Source: an uncultured Alphaproteobacteria bacterium (GTDB lineage Bacteria; Pseudomonadota; Alphaproteobacteria; Methylaequorales; Methylaequoraceae). Taken from it: DNA of 64,000 nt. This document shows, piece by piece, positions 33,601-41,292 of this stretch. The position numbers were made by a program, and so were the translations under genes. The DNA lies in NCBI GenBank assembly GCA_902537615.1, contig CACBBU010000007.1:1-64000 (forward strand), read 5' to 3'. The notes under the pieces are model-generated. The model was not told the DNA's origin. It searched no databases and saw nothing but the letters and a program-made list of their open reading frames with translations. Position 1 is the first letter of the stretch. Each line of letters begins with the position of its first letter.

Positions 33601-34018
33601 TTCTTATAATATTCCTGATAACTATATAATAAATTTAGATTTAAGAATGCAAATTTACAGAGAGATTGCAGGTATAAATGAAATTTCAGAACTAAAAAAA
33701 ATTATTAGCAACCTAGAAGATAGATTTGGTAAATTCCCAAAGTTGTTCAATAATCTATTCAAGATAATAGAAATAAAAATATTATGTAAAAAACTTGATA
33801 TTTTAAAAATTGATAACTCTCCGAATGGTTTCGTTTTAAAACTAAGAAATGTTGAAATAAATTATATTGATAATCTGATAATTCTTGCTAAAGATAATTC
33901 AGAAAAAATTAAACTTTTACCTAATTCAAAGTTAATTTACATTAGCAAAAAATATGATAATTTTGATAGGGTGTTGGATTTGAAAAAATTTTTAGAATCT
34001 TTAATTAAATATGTCTAA
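30662..34018 (+). CDS. mfd: Transcription-repair coupling factor
   Basis: CID domain VHVDHGVGKF, LICGDVGFGKTEIAMR, DEEQSFGVEQKE, RGRVGRS. Confidence 0.97.
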   Translation: MLKISINEKIKKINLYDDSIQIFLSLISNTKKKIAFFASNHKEAIILKNKIKLFDPSIKILIFPDLDCSFLSNVSPTKPILLERITTLFNLVANKKEKIILIATINSLVTKTIVKEKLSFFDVFDQSKNSYEKVNNFLKQNNYEFVDTVRSKGECCVRGQIIDIFSPLENKPIRILYNFEEVETVNYFDVYSQNNCGVVKNYFICLTSEIIFDSNSIKYFRESFRKLKISDKNDFYKSISSDNIIPGSEQFYPILYDKYDSIIDYLDGYSFYFREESINEFDEKLSHAITEITNLENNVIKESKFYEEKNFIKKQLNKKNTFIFSRISNNSDTHFFSETFFLSEDKNVNFKKLSNFLSSPEYEKFFFCYDSFVNKKKIEKLFGSLNIKYKKLLFLNDSSGKYNIINLSINSSFILKQEKKFLFLSDYDFFKKIIKRKTSSEIQNNNIISEFSQLNLGELVVHVDHGVGKFNCLTKKKINDLEQEFIELLYYNNDKLLIPIENLELISKYGFTNKTVKLDKLGLQNWQFKKATLKKKIKQIAAELINTAAKREIARSLEIKHNKIEYEKFSSLFEFTETSDQMKAIQQIENDFNSSKAMDRLICGDVGFGKTEIAMRTAFLVLSSGYQVAVICPKVLLVNQHFKTFTKRFYDFDYTIEKISRFETISKKKKVKEKLKLGLIDLVIGTHAILSDNISFNNLGLIIIDEEQSFGVEQKERLKKKQPNAHILTLTATPIPRTLQASLLKMRDISLIKTPPLNRRNVKTYLMFYEDNLFKNIINKELDRKGQIFFVTPRIKEIQDLEKKLKKNFSSINYAIIHSKLNAVEIENIYTNFFEKKIDLLLSTAMIESGLDISNVNTIIINKPYLFGLSQLYQLRGRVGRSSTQAYAYLLLEKNTVLSEERLKRLQLISKIDSLGAGLSIATNDLDIRGAGNIVGSEQSGHIKEVGIELYYKMLNEAISELKNEKISSNDWSPVINLGFSYNIPDNYIINLDLRMQIYREIAGINEISELKKIISNLEDRFGKFPKLFNNLFKIIEIKILCKKLDILKIDNSPNGFVLKLRNVEINYIDNLIILAKDNSEKIKLLPNSKLIYISKKYDNFDRVLDLKKFLESLIKYV

Positions 34019-35213
34019 TAAAAACCAAAATAGTTTTCTTGAGTTTAATAGATTTAATTTTATCCCTTTTATCGAAGGCGTTGATCTTTTTTTAAACTTT
34101 TCAATAGTTACATTTTTATCCATTTTTTTTCTGGTTGAATATGACGATAAATATACCTTGCCTGTAATCATCTTTTTTATTTGCCTTTCTTTCTTTTCTA
34201 GGATTTTTTTAATTCCTTTTCTTAAGAAATTCTCTCATTTGGTGAAAAAAAGAAAATTTAATTGCCTATTTTTTTTAAGTATTATCTATTTAGTACCTAT
34301 TTTTCTTCCAAGTAGTTTTATATATTTTTCTCTTTTAATTTTTATGCTTTGTAGATTTTGTCTTGGTTTTTTATTTTCCTCTATCAGTTTAAATTATTTA
34401 AGTTCAAATCTTGAAAAAAACGAAGACTCATATTTTATTAAAAACTCACTTTTCATGATGTTAGGAATGATTTTAGCTAGCTTTATTTATCTGTTTATAG
34501 ATGATCTTTATTCAAATAATCAACTTAATACTTGGGCTTGGAAAGTGGTTTATATATTACTTTTTTTGATAACGGCTTTTTTGTGTATAATTTTAAAATT
34601 TAAAGAAAAATCTATATATATTGATCTAAATATAATTGATAATTACGAAGAAGAATTTTTTAAAAAAAAAATAAAAAAATTCTTTTCCAGTAATATTTAC
34701 GTATTGATTCCTTTATTATCGTTTATATTCTTTTCATCAAACAGATGGTTGCCAAAATTTGCTAATCCTGAAAATATGCAGTTTCTAGAATTTAATATCG
34801 TATTCTTGATGATTATTTTTTTAATCTCAGTTTTTATTTTTCCTTTAATAAAGTTAGTTGGTAAAAAAAGGCTTAGTAATTTTTTAAGTGTTAGTATAGT
34901 TATAATTTGTTTTATTTCTTTTTTCTTTGAATATTCCTCTAGTTATAGCATAAATCTTCTAAAGTTTTTTATTTCAATTGTATCTAGTTTTTCATTATGT
35001 ATTTTTTTTATGAATACTAAAAACCTTAAAGATTTTGGAGTTTTAAGTGCCAATTTTATCCAAAATTTGTATTTTTTATGTTTGTCTATAATTACACCTT
35101 TGTTATTTTATTATTTCATTAACAATTCAATTAGTTATAATAGTGTATATTTAATAATAGGTTTATTTTTTTTTGTAAGTTTAGCCTCAATTTTTTATGT
35201 CAAAGATAAGTAA
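34011..35213 (+). CDS. Multi-pass membrane protein (MFS-like)
   Basis: About 12 hydrophobic segments. Confidence 0.6.
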   Translation: MSNKNQNSFLEFNRFNFIPFIEGVDLFLNFSIVTFLSIFFLVEYDDKYTLPVIIFFICLSFFSRIFLIPFLKKFSHLVKKRKFNCLFFLSIIYLVPIFLPSSFIYFSLLIFMLCRFCLGFLFSSISLNYLSSNLEKNEDSYFIKNSLFMMLGMILASFIYLFIDDLYSNNQLNTWAWKVVYILLFLITAFLCIILKFKEKSIYIDLNIIDNYEEEFFKKKIKKFFSSNIYVLIPLLSFIFFSSNRWLPKFANPENMQFLEFNIVFLMIIFLISVFIFPLIKLVGKKRLSNFLSVSIVIICFISFFFEYSSSYSINLLKFFISIVSSFSLCIFFMNTKNLKDFGVLSANFIQNLYFLCLSIITPLLFYYFINNSISYNSVYLIIGLFFFVSLASIFYVKDK

Positions 35214-35526
35214 AATTTCTGCATCTCATATTCTAATAATGCATAAAGAATCTCAAAGTTCAAGATCCGAACTGTCAGTTAATGAAGCAAAAAAAAAAAT
35301 TGATAGTTTACACAATGATATTACAAATGGAAAAATTAAATTTTCAGATGCAGCTGTTCAACACTCCAACTGTTCCTCTGGTCAAACTGGGGGCAGCTTG
35401 GGAGAGTTTACAAAGGGTATGATGGTTAAAGCATTTGAAGACGTAGCTTTTGAATTGGATATTGACCAAATAAGTGAACCTTTTGAGTCTGAGTTTGGTT
35501 TTCATATAGTAAAAAGAGATAATTAA
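35197..35526 (+). CDS. Parvulin-type peptidyl-prolyl isomerase
   Basis: ASHILI...GGSLGEFTKGMMVKAFEDVAFEL...SEFGFHIVKRD. Confidence 0.9.
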   Translation: MSKISKISASHILIMHKESQSSRSELSVNEAKKKIDSLHNDITNGKIKFSDAAVQHSNCSSGQTGGSLGEFTKGMMVKAFEDVAFELDIDQISEPFESEFGFHIVKRDN

Positions 35527-35762
35527 GTAATCAAAAGGTTTTAAAGGGTAAGAAAAAAATCAATTTTGTCTCAATTTTTCAGTGTTTTAGTTAATACAAA
35601 TTAACATCATCTTGAATCTAGGTTAAATTTTTTAAATCTTGCTTTAATAGTATGTTTTTAAAAAAAAGGCATTTAATATTTATAAAAATTTAAATTTTTA
35701 ATGAAAAATGTTAATACATACACATGATTGTATTTAGGAACAACACAATTTAATTTATTTAT

Positions 35763-35942
35763 ATGTCAAATAGAAATTACATAATTTTATTTCTTTTGTT
35801 GCTAACTATTATGTTATTTGATTTTTTTCAGTTAAATAGTTTTAAAAATAATGTTGCTGAACGTTTAGATCTTATTAGCTCTCAGATTGGAGATTTAGAT
35901 GAGGATATTCATACATTGGAGGATTCAATTAACAAAGATTAA
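35763..35942 (+). CDS. Small membrane/coiled-coil protein (59 aa, absent from ORF track)
   Basis: Own translation [59 protein letters not shown]; one TM then heptad-like acidic segment. Confidence 0.5.
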   Translation: MSNRNYIILFLLLLTIMLFDFFQLNSFKNNVAERLDLISSQIGDLDEDIHTLEDSINKD

Positions 35943-36035
35943 TATTAACGTAATATGAATATCACACTCAGATTTGATTAAGATAATTCTGATACTTTGG
36001 GGACAATTATATTAATTTTTATTAAGGAGTAAATA

Positions 36036-36113
36036 ATGGCTTGGACAAAACCAATGATTTCTGAAATCTCTGTTGGTCTTGAAATCAACTCTTATGCTTG
36101 CGCTGAGAAGTAG
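36036..36113 (+). CDS. pqqA: Coenzyme PQQ precursor peptide PqqA (25 aa, absent from ORF track)
   Basis: Own translation MAWTKPMISEISVGLEINSYACAEK: WTKP start, E-x3-Y (EINSY), good RBS AAGGAG; followed by hairpin + T run. Confidence 0.88.
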   Translation: MAWTKPMISEISVGLEINSYACAEK

Positions 36114-36141
36114 ATTCATACAGTATTTCAATCTTTAATTC

Positions 36142-36175
36142 AAAAGCCCAGCTAATTGGTTGGGCTTTTTTTTTT
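36142..36175 (+). terminator. Rho-independent terminator of pqqA
   Basis: AAAAGCCCA-gctaattgg-TTGGGCTTTTTTTTTT. Confidence 0.88.
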
Positions 36176-36180
36176 GTAAA

Positions 36181-36387
36181 ATGTTAAATACAAAAAAAAT
36201 AAAAAAACTGACTCTAGTTGTTTCTCACAGTTCATGGTGGAAGAGAAAAAAATATAGAAAAGAAACCTTTTTCATATTAAAAAAATATAAAGAGGACGGT
36301 TACAAATTAATAAAAACAAAAAATATTGAACATAATTCATTGACTGTTGATTCAAGAGTTTTTAAACAATATTTTCTCTTAAAATAA
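36181..36387 (+). CDS. Hypothetical basic protein (ORF track start at 36160 lies inside the terminator; ATG 36181 more likely)
   Basis: MLNTKKIKKLTLVVSHSSWWKRKKYRKE...; lysine-rich, no recognised family. Confidence 0.3.
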   Translation: MLNTKKIKKLTLVVSHSSWWKRKKYRKETFFILKKYKEDGYKLIKTKNIEHNSLTVDSRVFKQYFLLK

Positions 36388-36403
36388 CTTTATTTCAAAC
36401 TTT

Positions 36404-36772
36404 ATGTATGAATTTTTAGCCAAGACAGTATTAATAACTCATCTCCTCTTTATTTTTTTTGTTGTTGTTGGGGCATTTTCTTACTTCATAAACCCTAAAT
36501 TTCTCTATTTACATTTACCAGCAGTTGCTTGGGGTGTTTATATTCAATTTACAAATTCAATCTGTCCTTTAACGTATGTTGAAAATTGGTTATTAGTTAA
36601 AGATAATGCAACCTTCTATGATGGTGGTTTTATTGAAAATTATATTATGAAAGTCGTTTATCCCTCCGGTATTAGCACCAACATTCAAACCATTCTTGGT
36701 TCAATATTATTAATAATAAACCTGAGTATTTATTTTTTTATTTTTAATTTAAAAATTCTGAAAAAAAAATAG
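36404..36772 (+). CDS. DUF2784 family membrane protein
   Basis: HLLFIFFVVVGAF...HLPAVAWGVYIQFTNSICPLTYVENWL. Confidence 0.82.
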   Translation: MYEFLAKTVLITHLLFIFFVVVGAFSYFINPKFLYLHLPAVAWGVYIQFTNSICPLTYVENWLLVKDNATFYDGGFIENYIMKVVYPSGISTNIQTILGSILLIINLSIYFFIFNLKILKKK

Positions 36773-37288
36773 TTAAATTTTATATGAAATCATTACCGCT
36801 GTTTTTGAACCCATCTCTACAATATTGCCCCAAACTTTTAACAAAAAACTTAATTTACCAAACCTTTGTACTGATTCTTGCTTATGAGAGATTTCGTCAT
36901 TTTTAAGTTTTTCAAGTAATTTTATAAGTTCTTCCTGTTTGCTTTTTTTTCTTAACTTAATTATTTGTTCTTCGTAATGTTTTTCTACAAAACTTTCTAC
37001 AAAATATATAGTAGCGTAAATAAGTTTTTTTCCTGCTAAAGCTGGTATTAACCCAGTTAAAAAACCAAGAAATTTCCATAAAAATAAGAGTTTACTTCTT
37101 TCATCATTGGGTAATATTTGTTCTATTAGTTCTAGATGTTTTTTTTCGGTTTTAAGATGGCTTTGAGCGAACTTTATGATTTCCTTGTTTTTTGAAACGA
37201 ATAAAATTCCTTTGTAAATGTTAACTGCACCTGTTTCACCAGCATGATCTGTTCTTAAATCTGGTATGATAAAATGTGGTATATTCAT
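36773..37288 (-). CDS. coq7: COQ7-type demethoxyubiquinone hydroxylase
   Basis: RTDHAGETGAVNIYKGI; diiron E/ExxH motifs. Confidence 0.92.
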   Translation of the reverse strand: MNIPHFIIPDLRTDHAGETGAVNIYKGILFVSKNKEIIKFAQSHLKTEKKHLELIEQILPNDERSKLLFLWKFLGFLTGLIPALAGKKLIYATIYFVESFVEKHYEEQIIKLRKKSKQEELIKLLEKLKNDEISHKQESVQRFGKLSFLLKVWGNIVEMGSKTAVMISYKI

Positions 37289-37399
37289 AATGTAACTAAT
37301 TGTAACAGTTAGGCCTATTTCATGAAAAAAGGTTTATGTATTGTAATTAAGAAAATTAGTTAAAATTACAAGACAATTTTGTTAATAAAGCACATCCAA

Positions 37400-37468
37400 G
37401 CTTTGAAAAAAAAGATGATTTTTGAAATTCATGTTGTGCTTGAAATCAATCCCGTCGCTAATATCTAG
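37400..37468 (+). pseudogene. Degenerate pqqA-like second copy
   Basis: GCTTTGAAAAAAAAGATGATTTTTGAAATTCATGTTGTGCTTGAAATCAATCCCGTC... aligns ungapped to pqqA (about 39/51 nt from codon 2); peptide ALKKKMIFEIHVVLEINPVANI vs AWTKPMISEISVGLEINSYACAEK. Confidence 0.7.
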
Positions 37469-37568
37469 TTTAACTTAAAATATTTCAATTCTAATTTAAA
37501 TTTGAGTAAAAAAGATATTTTTTTTTAAGTAGCTTTCTTAAATTCAAAGTTGAACTATTATTATTTTA

Positions 37569-38276
37569 ATGATCAAAATAAGTAGATACGCAGTAGAAAA
37601 GTTTCTGAATTGCAAAAGATGTTTTTTTCTTGAGCAAAAACATAGAGTTAGATTACAAAGCTTACCTTTTACTTTAAATAATGCAGTAGATAATCTTTGT
37701 AAAAATGAATTTGATTATTACAGAAGAAAACAGCTACCTCACCCAATTTTTATAGAAAACAACATTGATGCAGTACCTTTTAATCATCCTAACATAGATG
37801 AGTGGAGAAATAATAGGAAAGGTATTAATTACAATGACTCAATTAATGAGTTTCATTTTTATGGTGCTGTTGATGATGTATGGGTCAAACCCAACGGTGA
37901 ACTAATAATATCCGATGTAAAGGCAACAGCAAAAAAAGAATTTAATTGGTTTGAAACTTATAAGTATGAATATGCTAAGGGATATAAACGTCAAATTGAA
38001 ATGTATCAATGGTTGTTCAGAAAAAATGGTTTTAAGGTCTCAAATGATGGATTTTTAGTTTACTTTAATGGCTTGAGAAATGAGCCAATGTTTAATAAAC
38101 AATTAAATTTTGAGCTTCATCTTATAAAACTGGAATGCAGTGATGAATGGGTTGAAGAAACAATAATTAGAGCAATAAAATTGCTGAAGACTGATGATCT
38201 ACCGTCTGCATCAAAAAGTTGTAGTACATGTTCATATTTAAAAGATCGTTGGAAGGTTAAACAAAAAATTGATTGA
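37569..38276 (+). CDS. PD-(D/E)XK nuclease superfamily protein, Cas4-like with Cys cluster
   Basis: GAVDDVW...LIISDVKATAKKE...QIEMYQWL; N-terminal C-x2-C and C-terminal CSTC. Confidence 0.75.
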   Translation: MIKISRYAVEKFLNCKRCFFLEQKHRVRLQSLPFTLNNAVDNLCKNEFDYYRRKQLPHPIFIENNIDAVPFNHPNIDEWRNNRKGINYNDSINEFHFYGAVDDVWVKPNGELIISDVKATAKKEFNWFETYKYEYAKGYKRQIEMYQWLFRKNGFKVSNDGFLVYFNGLRNEPMFNKQLNFELHLIKLECSDEWVEETIIRAIKLLKTDDLPSASKSCSTCSYLKDRWKVKQKID

Positions 38277-38287
38277 ATTATTTTTTT

Positions 38288-38668
38288 TTATTCGTCCTCG
38301 CTTTTAAGGCTTGTATGTAATGAATTATCTAAGTTAGTTAATCTAATACAAGTAGACCGCAATATTGCTCTAATTAATGATGATGATTTTCTATATTCGC
38401 TAATTAAGGTATTTTTTGGAATTTTTATTGCAAGGCAGTCTTTTACAGCTTTTGTTGTAACAGTTCTTTTTGTATCAAGCAATATTGATTGTTCACCAAA
38501 AACCTCTTCTTCGTTAATAAAACCGACTGTGGTGCCTTTCTTTGAAATGATTTCAACTTCTCCCTTTTTTAAAAAATAAGCACAATCTGACTGTTCATCA
38601 AAATTATAAATCACCGAACCAGCCTTAAACTGTACACTATTTTCATCATCAAAGTCTGAATCTAACAT
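38288..38668 (-). CDS. Cyclic-nucleotide-binding-domain protein
   Basis: AGSVIYNFDEQSDCAYFLKKGEVEIISKKG...FGEQSILLDTKRTVTTKA. Confidence 0.78.
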   Translation of the reverse strand: MLDSDFDDENSVQFKAGSVIYNFDEQSDCAYFLKKGEVEIISKKGTTVGFINEEEVFGEQSILLDTKRTVTTKAVKDCLAIKIPKNTLISEYRKSSSLIRAILRSTCIRLTNLDNSLHTSLKSEDE

Positions 38669-38817
38669 ATTTATAACTGTAACTATCCTTAATAATTTAG
38701 TATAGTAATAAATAAAAAATCAAAAATTAATAAAATTTTAATTTTTCTAACATCTTTTGGTTAATATTAGTTTTTAAAACCTAATCTAATAAGCATTTTA
38801 GAAATAAAAATTTTGGC

Positions 38818-38865
38818 ACCACCTTGCTTTTGCTTCAATCATAAGACCTACTGTTACAAGGTGGT
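38818..38865. other. Inverted repeat in intergenic DNA
   Basis: ACCACCTTG (38818-38826) / CAAGGTGGT (38857-38865), 30-nt loop. Confidence 0.5.
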
Positions 38866-38898
38866 ATAATTAAATTAATAATTAAATTAAAAATTTAA

Positions 38899-39246
38899 AT
38901 GATTAAGTTTCTTTTTATCTTTCTTTTTATTTTTGAAGCAAATGCAAAAGACAATTGTGAAATTTATAACATTTTTGATGAGCCAGTAAAAAGTAACTTA
39001 TGTCAAAAGGGTCAAAGATTATTTGGTTATCATCAGTTTGATTCAGAAAATAGTCAGTTTAAATACGAATTTAATAAAAAATTTAATGTACATTTATTAA
39101 AATTGTATAAAAGTGAAACACTAAATTTTTTAGAAAAATTTTGTACAAATGACAATAACTTAAAAATAAAAGAAATTATCAATTTCAATAAAAAAAGAAA
39201 TTCAAAGTTCACAACAAAGGTTATAATTTCATGTAAGTTAAAATAA
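38899..39246 (+). CDS. Secreted hypothetical protein
   Basis: Signal peptide FLFIFLFIFEANA; Cys pairs. Confidence 0.5.
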   Translation: MIKFLFIFLFIFEANAKDNCEIYNIFDEPVKSNLCQKGQRLFGYHQFDSENSQFKYEFNKKFNVHLLKLYKSETLNFLEKFCTNDNNLKIKEIINFNKKRNSKFTTKVIISCKLK

Positions 39247-39248
39247 AT

Positions 39249-39395
39249 ATGAAGGAAAATATTGAATTAAGAGTATGTAAGGGGTGTGATGCTCCATTAC
39301 CATGTAGTCCTGAAAGTGAGAGCTTTTTTACCAAGGGTCGGGATATATGTGATGATTGTGTAAAGTACGAAAGGGAGAGTAAGGTTAAAAGATAA
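39249..39395 (+). CDS. Small zinc-ribbon-like protein (48 aa, absent from ORF track)
   Basis: Own translation MKENIELRVCKGCDAPLPCSPESESFFTKGRDICDDCVKYERESKVKR: CxxC...CxxC. Confidence 0.6.
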   Translation: MKENIELRVCKGCDAPLPCSPESESFFTKGRDICDDCVKYERESKVKR

Positions 39396-39410
39396 AACTT
39401 TTAACCTTAC
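39379..39410. terminator. Bidirectional hairpin between convergent genes
   Basis: GTAAGGTTAAAAG-ATAAAA-CTTTTAACCTTAC, 13-bp perfect stem. Confidence 0.65.
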
Positions 39411-39418
39411 ACTCTAAG

Positions 39419-39664
39419 TTACTTATTTTTAAATAAAGCTAAAGCTCTATCAAAGATTTCTTCAGCATTGTCAAGCTCACCAATTCTTAACTTCTCTTCA
39501 CCTTGTGTTCTAAGGTTAGAAATTTTAGCAAAGGTTTGTGAGCTAATTTGACTATCATCTGAGAAAAGCTTTGAGTCTAACTCTGTCATTTTCTGATAAG
39601 GACAGGCTTCAACATTTAATGAGAAGGCTAAAGCAAAACAAAAACAAAAGATGATTTTTTTCAT
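39419..39664 (-). CDS. Small secreted protein
   Basis: Signal peptide MKKIIFCFCFALAFSLNVEA. Confidence 0.65.
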   Translation of the reverse strand: MKKIIFCFCFALAFSLNVEACPYQKMTELDSKLFSDDSQISSQTFAKISNLRTQGEEKLRIGELDNAEEIFDRALALFKNK

Positions 39665-39730
39665 AATTACTCCTATATTAAATAATAATTTAATACTCTA
39701 AATATTAATTTCAAATCTTTTATTAAATTT

Positions 39731-40204
39731 ATGCAAAAAATTATCCCTTTAAGTTTCTTTTTTATTTTTGCGATATTAAATATTAACAAATCCTTTTCAA
39801 AAGGTGATTTAACAAGACAGACAGTTATTGAAGTTGAAGTGAATCTCAAAGGAGAAACAGGAAAGGTTCACTTTTTCCAACCGCCAGTTCTAAAGTTCAA
39901 AACCGGTAAACTTTATAAGCTTAAGCTAATAAATTTAAGTGACAGTAAACACTATTTTACCTCAGAAAAGTTTTCTAACTCTATTTTCACAAGAAAAATT
40001 CAAATTAACAAAAATAATAAAAAAATTGCTGAAATTAAAGGTATTATTAAGGAGGTTGAGGTTTTTCCAGACAATATTGTTGAATGGTGGTTTGTTCCAA
40101 TTAAAACTGGAGAATTTAATGATTTATTTTGCAAGATTGTAGACAAAAAAACAAAAAAAACTCATAAACAAATGGGTATGAGTGGTAAAATTATAATTGA
40201 ATAA
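39731..40204 (+). CDS. Cupredoxin-like secreted protein
   Basis: Signal peptide; SDSKHYF ... EFNDLFCKI ... HKQMGMSG type-1 copper-ligand pattern. Confidence 0.7.
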   Translation: MQKIIPLSFFFIFAILNINKSFSKGDLTRQTVIEVEVNLKGETGKVHFFQPPVLKFKTGKLYKLKLINLSDSKHYFTSEKFSNSIFTRKIQINKNNKKIAEIKGIIKEVEVFPDNIVEWWFVPIKTGEFNDLFCKIVDKKTKKTHKQMGMSGKIIIE

Positions 40205-40273
40205 AAGATAAACTTAAATTTATAACCCTTAATAATAAACTTATCACAAATTATTTGATTTATTCATATCGCA

Positions 40274-40774
40274 ATGCACAAAACTAAAAATTTATATCTT
40301 GTTTTGTTTTTAGCTATTATTTTTAAAATTGATTTAGTCAAATCTGAAGACAATATAATTAATCCAAATAGAAATTTTTTTAAAGTGGTTGATGGTGATA
40401 CTATACATATAATGGGAAAAAGGTATAGACTTCATGGGATTGACGCTCCTGAGGCCACACAAAAATGTGAAAGAAATGACAAAATTTATTTTTGTGGGAC
40501 TGAGGCCACAGAACATTTAAAATCACTTATAAAAAACGAGAAAAAAGTATGGTGCAAAAAAAAAGCTGTTGATAGGTATAAAAGAATTGTTGCAGTTTGT
40601 TATTATAATAAAAAAAACCTTAATAAACTTATGGTAAGGAATGGATGGGCTATTGCTTATCAAAAATATTCAAAAGATTATGTTGACGATGAAAATTATG
40701 CAAGAAAAAATAAACTTGGAATGTGGGAAGGCCGATTCATTGAGCCCTATAAATGGCGAGAAAAAAATAGATAA
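40274..40774 (+). CDS. Thermonuclease-family (SNase) secreted nuclease
   Basis: VVDGDTIHIMGKRYRLHGIDAPE; RYKRIVAVCYY; NGWAIAY. Confidence 0.9.
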   Translation: MHKTKNLYLVLFLAIIFKIDLVKSEDNIINPNRNFFKVVDGDTIHIMGKRYRLHGIDAPEATQKCERNDKIYFCGTEATEHLKSLIKNEKKVWCKKKAVDRYKRIVAVCYYNKKNLNKLMVRNGWAIAYQKYSKDYVDDENYARKNKLGMWEGRFIEPYKWREKNR

Positions 40775-40802
40775 TTTTACTTCATTATAATAAAACTAAA
40801 AA

Positions 40803-41075
40803 ATGAATTATCAAAAAATCATTCAAAATAAAATCAGCTTGAAAAATATCAAATACTGGCGATGGCTAGGCTTTATTTTAGCTGTAGTTGGAGCTTACAT
40901 TTTAGGTAATGCCGATGTTTCATCTCAATGGCTCGGTTGGACTATTTGCTCAGTATCCTGCTTTATTTGGATTATCATGGGAATAAAAGATAGAGACGTA
41001 CCTAGAACCTTAATGGAGGTTATGTACTTTGTTATTGGAATTAGAGCAATTATTAACTGGGTTAAATTTTATTAA
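40803..41075 (+). CDS. Small membrane protein
   Basis: 90 aa with three hydrophobic segments. Confidence 0.6.
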   Translation: MNYQKIIQNKISLKNIKYWRWLGFILAVVGAYILGNADVSSQWLGWTICSVSCFIWIIMGIKDRDVPRTLMEVMYFVIGIRAIINWVKFY

Positions 41076-41292
41076 AATTTCTATTTTGATAAGGTAATTT
41101 TAACAGATAATCAATTTCATCAGTTTAATAAAAATTAGAAATACTGAAATTTTTGAATAGTATTCAATTAATAAGGCTATAGGTGGCGGTAAGGCCTATA
41201 AAGTACTAAGAGAGATTATATTCATTTTTTTGTTTGGTTTAAGTAAAATTTAGTTTGACCATTTTATATTAGGGTGATTTAATCCAAATATT

